In this document: one piece after another, positions 22,356-34,200 of the stretch | Layout of the letters: each line of letters starts with the position of its first letter | Numbering within the stretch: position 1 is the stretch's first letter | Notes under the pieces: generated by a model | Databases searched by the model: none | Told to the model about the DNA's origin: nothing | Seen by the model: only the letters and a program-made list of their open reading frames with translations | Translations under genes and position numbers: made by a program | Assembly: GCA_963555705.1 (NCBI GenBank) | Contig: OY743168.1 | Span: 94,652,925-94,716,924 of the forward strand | Reading direction: 5' to 3' | DNA length: 64,000 nt | From: Ligustrum vulgare | Taxonomy: Eukaryota; Streptophyta; Magnoliopsida; Lamiales; Oleaceae

Positions 22356-25300
22356 TTATAATAGGAGTTTTAGTCCCATCCTACTCGATGTTTGTCTTAC
22401 CAACTCTTTGGTAAGTGGTTTTGTGAATGGATCAGCCAAATTTTCACTTGACCTCACATAGGTAAGTGATATTACTCCATTCTTTATTAATTTTCTTATA
22501 TAATCATGTCTAAGACTCATATGTCTTGACTTTCCGTTATAGACTTCATTATAAGCCCTTGCTAGAGTGGCTTGACTATCGCAGTGTATAGATATTGAAG
22601 ATTCATTCTTCGTATCTAGTGGAATTTCATAAAGAAGATCCTTAAGCCATTCTCCTTCCTTTCCAATTTCGGCTAATGCAACAAACTCGGATTCCATAGT
22701 GGAATGTGTTATAATTGTTTGTTTCTTTGATCTCCAAGAAACAGCACCACCTCCGAGTGTAAACAACCATCCCGAGGTTGATTTATTTTCTCCAGCATTT
22801 GATATCCAACTTGCGTCGGTATATCCTTCCAATATTGCTGGAAACTTAGAATATTGAAGTCCAAGGTTTTTAGTTCTCTTTAGATAACCAAGAACTCTTC
22901 CAATCGCTTTCCAATGCTCAACACTTGGATTGCTAGTAAACCTACTAAGTTTACTCACGGCAAATGCAATATCCGGTCTCGTGCATTGAACTGCATATAT
23001 TAGACTTCCAATTGCACTCGCATATTCGAGTTGTCCAATAGCCCTTTCAACATTCTTTACAAGTTTAATACTTGAATCAAATTGAGTATTCGCCTCTTTA
23101 ATGTTCAAATGTTTGAACTTTTCAATCACATTCTCTATATAATGTGATTGGGTTAATGCATACCCCAACTCATTCTTGATCACTTTTATACCCAATAAGG
23201 TATCCACTTGACCAAGATCTTTCATATTGAATGTTGACGATAGAAACCTCTTCGTTTCTTTTATGTCATTCATGTGATTACTTATAATCAATATGTCATC
23301 CACATACAAACACACAAATGTAACAAGTTTATCACAACTTTTAATATATAAACATTTATCTACCACATTATGTGAAAAACTAAAAGACATAATTGCATTA
23401 TCAAATTTCTCATGCCATTTTTTAGGAGCTTGTTTTAAACCATATAGCAATTTAATAAGTTTACAAACTTTATTTTCATTACCCGGAAGAACAAAACCTT
23501 CCGGTTGTTCCATGTAAACTTCTTCATCTAGTTCTCCATTTAAAAATGCAGTCTTCACATCCATTTGATGTACATGTAAATCAAATATAGACGATAGTGC
23601 AAATAGTATTCTAATAGTAGTGATCCTAGCCACCGGTGCATAAGTGTCAAAATAATCAATTCCTTCCTTTTGTCGAAAACCTTTAGCAACTAATCTTGCT
23701 TTATAGGTTTGGATCGAACCATCGGTATTGTATTTCCTTCGAAATACCCACTTGCAACCAATGGCTTTTGATCCAGCCGGTAAATCAACAATCTTCCAAG
23801 TATTGTTGGACGTTATAGAATTCATTTCATCATTGATAGCATCCTTCCAAAATGTGCTATCTCTAGAAGTCATTGCTTCTTTATAGGTTTTAGGATCACT
23901 ATCAATTTGAAGAACATATGGAATTGTTCTTACTATATCTTCCTTACTTGCTTCAACCAAGTAAAAGGAGATCCTTTGAGAATCAATCTCATCATGTCCT
24001 AATACCTTCTCTTTACGAGAACGCTTGCTTCTTCGAGTTTCACTAGTCTCAATTACATCTTGGGTAGATGTTTCTAGTGATTTAGAAGCCGGAAATTCAT
24101 TTTGAATTTCTATTGAATTTTGAGGAATATCATCAAAAACACTCTTGATCCCTCTTGGTCCTAGTTTTGTCCTACTAGGATTGGTGTTTTTATAATAAGC
24201 CAAACACCCCCACACTTTAAAATATCCAATGTTAGGCTTCCGACCTTTCCACAATTCATAAGGTGAAACTTTAAGTTTCTTAGAAGGAATTCTATTATGT
24301 ATATGACACGCGGTAAGTAATGCCTCACCCCATAAGTAATTAGGCAATTTAGACCTTGTTAGCATAGCATTTATCATCTCAACTAAGGTTCTATTTTTCC
24401 TTTCCGCCAAGCCATTTTGTTCCGGTGTTCTAGGTGCACTACATTGGTATAAAATACCATGTTCTTCACAAAAGATGTCAAATTCTTTAGAAAAGTATTC
24501 ACCGCCTCTATCACTTCTAAGAATTTTAATCCTTTTATCCTTTTGATTTTCTACTTCATTTTTATATGCTTTAAACATATGAAAAGCCTCATTTTTATGT
24601 TTCATTAAATAAATATAACAAAATCTAGAATAATCATCAATGAAAGTGATAAAATATTTATTACCACCCCTAGTTAACATGCCATTAAGTTCACAAATGT
24701 CGGTATGAACTAAGTCAAGAATATGAGATGATCTTCCTACCCTTTGAAAAGGTTTTTTAATCATTTTGGATTTAGTGCAAATTTCACATTTTTCATACTT
24801 TGTAAAATCACAAGATAGCATGCCATTTCTAATCATTCTATGCAAAGTAGAATATCCAACATGTCATAATCTATCATGCCATAAATCTAAAGAACACACA
24901 AAGTAAGAAGAATTTATTTTATTAATTGCATTGTCAATAGTACACAATTTGACCATTCCATTAGTGGAATAGCCTTTACCAATAAAGAAACCATTTCGGG
25001 ACAATACAAGTTTTCCCGACTCAAAAATACATTTCACGCCTGGTTTTCCTAACAAATCACCACTTACAAGGTTTCTATTCATATCCGGCACATGTAAGAC
25101 ATTTGTAAGAGTTACAACCTTTCCGGATGTGAATTGAAGATCAACATTCCCTTTGCCTATGACTTTCGAACAATGTTCATTTCCCATTTGAATTTGTTGA
25201 CCATCATCAATCTCTTGATAGGTTTTGTATAGGGACTTGTCATAGCAAACATGAACGGTGGCGCATGTATCATACCACCATCCTGGAATTTTTCCTTTGA

Positions 25301-26198
25301 CAGAATTCACTTTGCTTATAGTAGCAATAATTTCATTCTTGTCAATGGAATTAACCTTGCCTCCAAAATTGCTTTGTTTTTTATGTCGGCAATCTTTCGC
25401 AAAGTGGCCGAATTTTCCACATACAAAGCATTCTCCCTTGGGCTTCTTTTTGAATTTGTTGTTGTTGTTGTTACTAGTAAACTTTCTCTTGTTTACTTTG
25501 GTCACTTTGTTGTTCTCCAAGGCATTGGCTTTAGAAGTACCAACATGGGAATGTTCAATCCCATCTCTTGCCCTCGACTCTTCCTCAATTCGGAGATGTT
25601 TTTGAATTTGCTCCATTGAAAAGTCTTCGGAGTTGTGAAGAATTTTCTTCCTATATCCTCTCCAAGTAGAAGGCAATTTAGCAATAATTGCTCCTACTTG
25701 AAATGATTCCGGAAGTTCTATTTTCACGGCTTTTAATTTATTGACAATCACTTGCAATTCATGAACTTGGGGTAATAGGGGAACATTTTCCAAAAATTTA
25801 AAATCAAAGTACCTTGTTATAAGGAATTTTGTAGTTCCTTCCTCTTCGGCCTTGTACTTGTTTTCAAGTGCATTCCAAATCTCTTTTGCAGATTTAGTGT
25901 TGGTGTACAAGTCGTAGAGACGATCCGAAAGTGCATTCAAGATATGACCACGACAAATAAGTTCGTCTTCTTCTCGCATCTTTCGATCAATCCTTGCTTG
26001 TTCGATATCTTTATCGGACGTTTCGGGCAAGTCTTCCAAATTGGGATCAAGGATGTAGAAGATTTTCAGCGCCGTTAATAGGAACTTAATTTTGTCTTGC
26101 CACCTTGTGAAGTTGGTACCATCAAAACGATCCAAGCGAACTAAATCTTGATTCATCAACTTGATTGTAGCCATGGTTGTGTCTCCTTCGGTTGCCAT
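22356..26198 (-). pseudogene. Ty1/copia gag-pol polyprotein, one stop plus deletion
   Basis: Gag begins MATEGDTTMA at 26198. It has a CCHC knuckle (CFVCGKFGHFAKDC, about 25396-25437) and a protease region whose motif reads DTCA instead of DTGA (about 25270). The frame meets TGA at 24864-24866, where a Gly of the WHxRLGH-type pre-integrase motif is expected. The same frame continues through integrase (D, D, E all visible: [25 protein letters not shown]), RT (YVDDILI, about 23295) and RNase H (YTDASW, about 22815) to 22356. After GPRGIKSVF the protein jumps directly to a linker region, so the usual integrase C-terminal block (GY...AYR...) is missing; this looks like an in-frame deletion near 24138-24150. 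Otherwise well preserved. Confidence 0.92.
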
Positions 26199-26205
26199 CG
26201 CAGAA

Positions 26206-26221
26206 CAAATTTCGCTTTTAG
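26206..26221 (-). promoter_or_regulatory. unusual primer-site region of copia element 2
   Basis: The bases directly after the 5' LTR are not the tRNA-Met site. On the minus strand they include CTAAAAGCGAAATTTG, which is exactly complementary to a segment inside the element's own LTR (plus-strand copies at 26346-26360, 15 of 15, and 21206-21221, 16 of 16). Confidence 0.6.
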
Positions 26222-26964
26222 AATGTTGAGAAATTTCCTTTCTCAAATAAATATGCTATAATGAAGTTGACAAAAAGCTTGAAACAAAGAATCAAGAAGA
26301 AATCAAAATATTGCAAATTGACTTGAATTGCAAAGAATGCTGTCTTAAAAGCGAAATTTGTGCCCTCTCGAAATGAGAATGCTAAAAGGCCTCCAAACAA
26401 ATTGCTTTAGCGGATTTCAAGCCTCAAACCAAGTATCAAATAGCACAATTGATAAACTTGGAGAAATAGGAACAAGAAGAGCAAATTTGATGATTCTAAG
26501 TATAAAATTCAAGATTTTTGGATGATAATCACTATTGAAAGTATATTGATCAAAACGTATTCAAAACCATGAATTCTATACCTATTTATAGAATTCTATC
26601 ATCCCTTTCGTTGTTCATGCAACTCTTCACGAAAAAGTGCCAAAAATAGTTGAAAATGTGCATGAGAAATTCTGAAAAAATTCTCCAACGGTCAAATTTT
26701 TAGGCCACGCGATCGCGTGATAGGAGGCTCTCGCGATCGCGCGATGCCTCGAAAAAACATGCAGTGACCATTATCACTTAACCACGCGATCGCGTGGTTC
26801 TTCATTTTGGCCGGACCTTTAGGTCCGGTCCGGACCATTTAGTCCGTCTAGTTGTATTTGGTCCGATTTTTGCACTTTTTGGACCGGTTCCTTATATTTT
26901 GGACCGGTTCTCGCACTTTTTCAACTTTATTTATATATTTGAACAACATTTTCATAACACAAAG

Positions 26965-28174
26965 TTGATGCAATAAATAACAGAAATACATATGTACATG
27001 AAGAAAACAGTGTTCAAGTAAACTGTTCGTACCACTGACATACATCTATATGAAAAAAAGAGAAGAAAATATTATCACTTTCTCTAAAAATTTAACTGAG
27101 GTGATAATCTGATCAAATGTGAACTACCCAACAACCTCTTTTCCATTTTCTCTGTATTTTGCTTATTCTAAGGATGCGAAGAAACAAAGGGAGGGGGGGA
27201 AGGGGGGGGGGGGGGGGGGATGTACCTAACAGTCAACAATCATGAATCACAACAGTAATGGTTTTCTTAAATTAAAACCTAATTATACTATTTGCAGTAC
27301 TCAAAGTCTCAAAGTGCAAATCAATGTTACAATACTACACGTCATCTTATATACCGAAAGAAATCTTAATCCGTCGCCTCTTATAACTTATGATAAGAAA
27401 GTAATCAAATTTAAAGTTACATTGATTAGATCTTCACGAACAAATTCAGCAATCTTAATCAACTATACCCAAACTTTAACAGTTTAACCACGTCAAGAAG
27501 CAACGAGAATTTCACAGGAAAGGCAAATCCAACCAAAATTTAACTTCCAAAAATGTAAAAAACACTATGCAATGTTCATTTCGTCTACAGAAAACAAATC
27601 AAAAATTAAAAATCACAAACCTTTGTCTGCTTAATATGATCAGATCAGAGGTTAATTGAATATTTTTAAGAATCCCACAGGTGCCCAGAAGAGTAAATAT
27701 ATGTAATTTGAGGGAGATGAAAGATATAATGGAGTGAAGATTATTGGGGATGTCGGTCAAAATTGCCAACGATGATATATTTTGTTATTCCTTGGATGGT
27801 TGGCTGCGGTTGGTGGGATTATTTTACTTTCCAACTAACACGTTTCTCCAATGAGGGAATGACACGACATGTGGAATGGGCGGGTTTCGTTTTTCCCCCG
27901 TCTTCTTGGTTTTTCACTTTTTTTTTTTTTCAAATCTATCTTAATCTTAATCTTAATCTTAATCTTATCTTATCTTAATTAAAAAATAAATAATTATTTC
28001 AAAGATTAGAAAATTTTCTAAATAAATTTTTTTACAAATAAAACGACATATACTCATTTGGAGTAAAATTAAATAAACAAAAAATTTAACAACAATATTC
28101 TTTACCAATTTAAAGCAAATATAGATTTATAGTTGTTAATTTTATTTATTAAATTTTATTTCAAAATAATTAAA
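26965..28174. other. PGD intron remainder, upstream region and spacer
   Basis: Contains the distal PGD intron, leader and promoter, then AT-rich spacer with a (CTTAAT)n tract at about 27935-27975. No other gene supported. Confidence 0.5.
27621..27735 (-). promoter_or_regulatory. probable PGD promoter and first non-coding exon
   Basis: On the minus strand a TATA-like ATTATATC (about 27725-27732) precedes a pyrimidine-rich start region. A leader of roughly 70 nt follows, ending at the proposed donor at 27621. There is no coding sequence. Inferred from spacing and the intron acceptor downstream. Confidence 0.45.
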
Positions 28175-28228
28175 TCACTATATATATATACTATATATAA
28201 GATTTGCTTGGAATGTCACTATTCATAA

Positions 28229-28340
28229 GGACTAAGAATAGCACTTTTAACACTATTTCAGTATAACAGCACTTTTGGAATGAAGGACTAATAATAGTAC
28301 TTTTAACACTGTTTCACTATAACAGCACTTTTCTGAAACC
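28229..28340 (+). repeat. 56-bp tandem duplication near the Helitron 5' end
   Basis: Copies start at 28229 and 28285; each begins GGACTAA and contains CACTTTTAACACT and TATAACAGCACTTTT. They lie just upstream of TATA-like sequences (about 28385-28402), so they may be promoter elements of the Rep gene. Confidence 0.75.
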
Positions 28341-31220
28341 CGTTTTTTACATCACTTGGGTTAAAAAAAAGGGACGCTTTTCTCAGTATATATCAGTATA
28401 TATCAAAAAGATCGAGGACAGAATTAGGGTTTCATTCGTCGCGGCGCTTCAGGGTAGGTTTTCTTTTCCTTTCGTCTGTCGTCGGTCGTTCGTGCAAGTT
28501 TCTTCTCTTCGTTGGCATTTTTTTGTTTAGTTTGTGTTTATAACGTGTATTCTTCGGAGATCGACATTTAATTTTTCCGTTTCGGGTTGGAGGTAAAAAT
28601 CAGAAGACATTTTTCGAATTTTTTTGCTTCGGTGTAGTTTCTTTTCCTTCGTTGACAATTTCTTTGTTCTGAGTCGTTTTTGCAACGTGTATTGTTCACA
28701 TATCAACGTTTTTTTTTTTTTTTTCTTTTAGGTAGAAGGTTGAGGTGGAACAACTTATTTCAAATTTATCGTTTGCTGTGATTTTTTAATTTTTTTTTTG
28801 GGGCTGTCAATTTGAGGTCGAACGACCTCAAATTTTATGTTTACCGTTCCTACATATGTACTATGCGCAGAAATTTTGAACTTCCCTTTTTTTTTTCAGT
28901 TACAGTTCTTTACAGATTCGACTTGGTGCGGTTTGAAGTTGAAAAGGAGTTTCGTCAAAGGTACTTTCGTTGAACAAGAATTTTGCAGAAAAATTTTGTT
29001 GCGGTTTGAACTGTTTTCAAATGTTTTCGTTCACTGTGGTTTTTTTTTTTTTTTTTTAGGCTGTTTAACTTTGTTCTTTGAGAGATATTTTATGTTTACC
29101 TTTCGTTGATATGTTAGTATGTGCAGAATTTCTAAACTTTTTTTTTCCAGTTGCAGGTCTTTACAGATTAAATTTGTTGCGGTTTAAACTTGAACAGATG
29201 TTTCTTCAAAGGTAATTCCATTGAAGTAGATTTTTACAGATTTTAGTTGTTGTCACTGTATTCTTATTACTGTCTGTGCGATTTTTATGCATTCACAAGT
29301 TCATACACCTGTTAAAATTTTGTATAGTATATTGTGAAGTTTCTCTTCATGTAGAATATTATTTTGTTGTATTTTATTTAAAATTATTTCTGTATGTATG
29401 TATATCTGTTTAATTGCTGAATGTTCTTATTTGGAGACATAGAGTTATATTTTCATGTTTCTTGTTAGGTTGTTGTCTTAGTATATTTAAGTATACATTA
29501 TCTAAAATATATGACAAGAGAATCATTAGTGAAGAAAAACAGATAAGCGAAAAAGTTTTTTTTTTTTTTTTTGGGTCTTTTTAGTCAAGTTAATGTATTG
29601 TTAATTCTAATTATTGTTACTTTGTTATATGTGGACTTTTGCTTCAAAATTTTTACCGCTGATAAAGCCATGGTTATGTTTAACTGAGTTATGTGCTAGA
29701 GCATGTTTGCTATAGCTAGAATAACTTTGTAATATTTTTTTTTGAAGTCAGATTTATTTTGTACTTTTAAGTAACTATTTTTTAGCTTCTTATTCCCTTT
29801 TTTTTCTTCTGCTGCTTAGACTGTGCTTCGTTTTAGAATTTACTTACTTCGATTACATTTGTATTTCTTTTGTAGAACTACATAAAATTTTAATTACATT
29901 TGTATTTCCTTTGTAGAACTGCATAAAATTTTAGAATTATTACATTCAGGTGGAAACAAAATAGTGTTCCATCGGTTGCTTTGTTTCTTTGATCTTTTTC
30001 TCTTTGAATATCGTCGTTTTATTGCTTAAGGTTTTTATTTTCACTGTATTTTGTTGTAATAGTCTTTTGTTTTTGTATTGTCAGGAGTTGTTAGTGGAAA
30101 TCGACATTGTTTTGTTCGATTTTCAGTTCCATCTTGTTGTTATCTAATTCCTAAATATGTCTGTTCAAAGAAATCAAGGTGATGCTTCATCTTCCCTCTT
30201 TGATGCTGTATTTATATCTTGATTAGGGATTAGGGTTTGTGTTCGGATCTTAGTTAATGATTTTATTTATTGATTTGGTCTTCTTGTTCGTGTTGTTTTG
30301 TTCGATTTTGGGTAGCGACTTCTTGATGTTTGCCACTGTGTCTTCTAGGGTTCTTTTCTTCATTTCCCATTATATGAGTTATTTTTTATTCCTGTTCCTG
30401 CTTATTTTTTCTATAGTACATATAAATATAGATTTTTAGAATCTTCCTTTTTATTAATTTTTTTCATATGTTTGTTGTTTTTTTATTTTTCCCCGTTACT
30501 TTTTTTGATCTTTCAAAAAATTATTAGTGCATTGTTTCAAAATTGGAGTCTATAGATTTTGTTTTTCATAAAGTTGTTTCTTTCAATGAATATATGACTT
30601 CTTTTTTTTTGAAAATTTTTCCCCGTTGTTGTTGTTGGTCTTTAAAAAAAAATTAGTATTTAGCTTCAAAAATTGGAGTCTGCAGCTTTTGGTTTTCATA
30701 AATTTGTTTCTTTCAATAAATTTATGAATTATTTCTCTTTTTTTTTTTTTTTTAGGTGCTTCTTTGTGTAATCAAGATTGTTTTTATACTTTGTACAAAT
30801 ATAGATTTTTAGATCCTTAGCACATTTTTTTTTATCTGTTTATAGTAAAATAATAACATATTTGATTGTTGCATGTTTTTCAATTATTTGACTTTAAGAG
30901 TTAAAAATTAGTTGGAACATAATAAACATGTTGAAGGTGCTTTACATGTTATTCAAGAAAGTCTTATTAATTAAATCGTATAATTGATGTGTTAACACTA
31001 TGACACAGATTATGACATTTGAAAAATATGGTTTTAAAATCATAGAAATTTGTGTTATTTATATTTTTTTTTTCAGCTGTAGGAAGAATGGCTGAATGTT
31101 CTAGATTTTCCTACCCTATAAATCTCTACAAGTGCATTATTTTCTAAGTATATTGTTATACTATACTTTATTAATCAGTATTTTTCTTATATTTAATTAA
31201 GTTATAACAACTGTTACACA
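28341..31220 (+). other. Helitron 5' region: promoter, leader and leader introns
   Basis: TATATATC repeats (28385-28402) are followed by a leader-like stretch ATTAGGGTTTCATTCGTCGC ending in a possible donor CAGG|GTAGG (about 28454). The rest is T-rich, intron-like DNA with tandem duplications: period about 251 bp (28837-28990 and 29088-29240), about 40 bp (29853-29934), and about 130 bp (30480-30610 and 30611-30745). A short candidate exon begins at ATG 30157, but I could not join it in frame to the Rep exons. Confidence 0.5.
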
Positions 31221-34200
31221 ATGAACAATATCATAGACATTGAAAAAAGAGAAGCACGAAATCAACAACGAAGAAAATTGTATGCTGAAAAGAAGAGAAG
31301 AAATGAAGCATGTAGTGACATTGTTCTAAGACGTTCTCGACGTTTTGTTACTATTGTTGGTGAGTTTTGCAAGCACAATGAAAATCTTTGTTATTTATTA
31401 TAATATTTGAAATTCAATTAATATCTCTATTTCTTCATTTTATTATAAAAATCTTTTATTGTATATTTAGAACAAGGTTCATCAAGTATGGTCACCAATA
31501 GCAACAAGGATATTGACATACATCATAAAGACAAAGGTTTGAAATTTATCCTTTATTTTTCATTTTATTGTTTTTCCCTTTTTATTTGTTTTTTGTTTTA
31601 GCATGTTATATTCTTCATGAATTTAATACAACTATATAATACAGGATCTAATGATGCCCTATTAGTTAACGAACATACATCATTTCAAATGAATGCAAAT
31701 ATTAATGAACTTCTTTCTTCTCGCATTAATGACGACCAAAGTACTCGTATTTTAAGTATTCCGAATATTCCTTTTGAACCATATGTTTTACCTGATCCAA
31801 CATTTTGTTCTTATTGCGATGCTAAGAAATTCCATAAAGAAAGTAAAGGATTTTGTTGCTCGAATGGTCAAATAAAATTGTGTTTAAATTATATGCCTAC
31901 AGAGTTGCGTGAACTTTATTTGTCCAATTCTAATGATTCATTAGAGTTTAGAAATATTTCAAGGACATATAACAACCATTTTGCTTTCACATCTTTTGGT
32001 GTTAAGTATGATAAAGAATTGTGTAGAAATAACAAGGGGATTTATACTTTTAGAATACAAGGTCAAGTATATCATTACATTAATCACCTATTACCTTCGA
32101 ACAATGAACCATCATATTTACAATTATATTTCTATGACACGGAACATGAAATACAAAATAGACTTCGTCTATCGGACAAATTGATCGAATCTACAACAAA
32201 AAAATTAATCGAAATTTTACATGTCAATCCCTACTCCCAATTTTTTCGTTCTATAAGTGATCTTGGTTTATCTGAATCATTGAATATAATCTTAAAATCT
32301 GATCCTGCTCTTGACCAAAGAACATATAATAAACCTTCTGTTTCCCAAGTTGCTGCGATTTGGGTTGATGATAATTCTTCCGATACTGTAAGTGTTCGTG
32401 ATATTCGCGTTTTTGGTCATGCTGGAAATCCACATCGTGTTCGTTACTATTATGGTTGTTATGATCCACTTCAATATCCTTTACTTTTTCCGTATGGTGA
32501 ACCTGGTTGGCATCAAGGAATACAAAAACATTATACAAATCGCTTATCTGTCATTCAACAATCAACGCCATTTATTGACATTAATTATGTTACAGATCCT
32601 GAAGAGTTATTTGAAAGAGAAGAAACAGGTAACTTAATATAACTATGCTAGAAATAAGTTAATAATCTATTGCTAAATTTAACGTATTTGTGAACTATTT
32701 ATACATGTATAAATTAACTTATTTTGATCTTTTATTAATTACAGTTCTAACAAAACGTGCTAAACGGACACACGTGTCTTTAAAGGAATATTATTGTTAT
32801 AAGTTGCAGATTAGAGATCCAGGTAATATTATTCTTCTCCATACTGGTCGATTACTTCAACAGTATATAGTAGATATGTACGTTAAAATTGAATCATCTA
32901 GATTAGACTTCTTTAGAAAGAATCAACGTCAGATTAGAGCTGATCTGTAGCGACCGAGAATTTTCGTGATCTTATTCAAATAAATATTTTTAAAAGCGTG
33001 TCGCTTCGACCTTGCCCATCATTTGGTTATTTTATTTTTTAAACGCGTGCTCGTCTAGCCAGTTAAGTGAAAAATTAGATTTATTTTAGACTTAGTCAAA
33101 TTTTAATTTTTATCAAATATGTTTCAATATCACAGCTTATTTTCAAAGTCCAAGTATTAATTATATTAAGTCCAAATTTCAACTGTTTTAATCCAATCCA
33201 ATTTATCGAGCCCAAATATTTTTACCAATCATTCAAGCCCATTTAAAACTCAATAAGTCATTTCTTGGCCCAATTAATTCAACAGCTTCTTCCTCACCAA
33301 GTCATTCCTTACACAACCATTTTCACTTCCAAAATTCTCACAATTTTCCATAAATCAAGATTTAACCTAAGTTACCATGTTCATACCACAATCAGCCATA
33401 TTAAATCCTCATTCCTTCTCATCAACAATTCATTCAAATTTTCATTACCTTTTGGTAAGTCTCTGCCTCCTTCCATGAAAAGTCAACACCGATTCCCTGC
33501 ATTGCCCAACCACCATCTTCGAGAGAGTCACAACCAAGCCAATTTCACAACCACAACTCCATTGATATCAAGAAACCGAGCCATCCATCACCATCAAACA
33601 AGCAGTCATTATCCTCCCCTTAACCACAGTTCCGAAGCAAACCACTATAACCACCGCGTCACGAGTCTTCCACCGCAAATCACAACAACTCGACACCACT
33701 GCCCCATCTTCTTTCATATTCAATTGAACTCCAATATCCAATCTGCTACAATTTGACAGAAACCCAAAATACTTACCATGATCAACCCATGCTACAGGAG
33801 ACTACCCATATCTCAACCAAAGTTCCGAATTCACAGAGACACCCAATACCTTCGACTGCCTACTGCACAACCAGTTGAGCCTCCAGATACCGCATAATGC
33901 CACCGCAACCATAAACCTAAGAATCAAATGAAGCCCAACACATACCTCAACCGCTGAGCTCACACCGCGGGTTCTTCGCCGAAAAAAAAAACTCAACTCC
34001 AAGCCTCGGTTGCACCTTGATTTCCGCACCCAATCGCGCACCTAAACCCCAAATTTGAACCCCCTTCCTGCCGCCGCTCGCCGCCACACTGCGGCGACAT
34101 TGCGCCGGCGAATCGCCGGCCGAAGGCCGGCGTGCGCGAGGCGCGACGTCCGGTTGCGTTCCCCCCCTCTCTCTCTTCTCTTATCTGAAATGGGGAGAGA

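Larger units (their letters stand above)
21089..26959 (-). mobile_element. Ty1/copia element 2, inside the PGD intron
   Basis: A complete 5871-bp element. Both ends are TGTT...AACA, flanked by the perfect target duplication CAAAG (21084-21088 and 26960-26964). The LTRs are 21089-21799 (3' LTR) and 26224-26959 (5' LTR), about 96-97% identical by eye outside indels. Its transcription is in the same direction as PGD. On the minus strand the polypurine tract AAGTGGGGGAT precedes the 3' LTR at 21800. A TATA box (CTATAAATAGG, about 26583-26593 as complement) sits in the LTR. Confidence 0.95.
21048..27620 (-). other. 5'-UTR intron of PGD, with nested copia element
   Basis: The acceptor CAG is at 21048-21050. 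The proposed donor AAAG|GTTTGT is at 27621/27620 on the minus strand, followed by a T-rich start. The present length is about 6.57 kb; removing the 5871-bp element and one 5-bp target copy leaves about 0.7 kb, a normal size for a plant leader intron. The intron also contains G7 (27193-27199) and G18 (27202-27219) tracts. The donor is inferred from sequence context only. Confidence 0.6.

Noticed and set aside
30157..30178. Possible first Rep exon starting at ATG 30157 (MSVQRNQ)
   Set aside because: A donor-like GT follows, but no acceptor gave an open in-frame junction to the exon at 31221.
33265..33756. 163-codon open frame, rich in His, Ser, Thr and Pro
   Set aside because: It lies wholly inside the solo LTR, has no domain, and reflects compositional bias.
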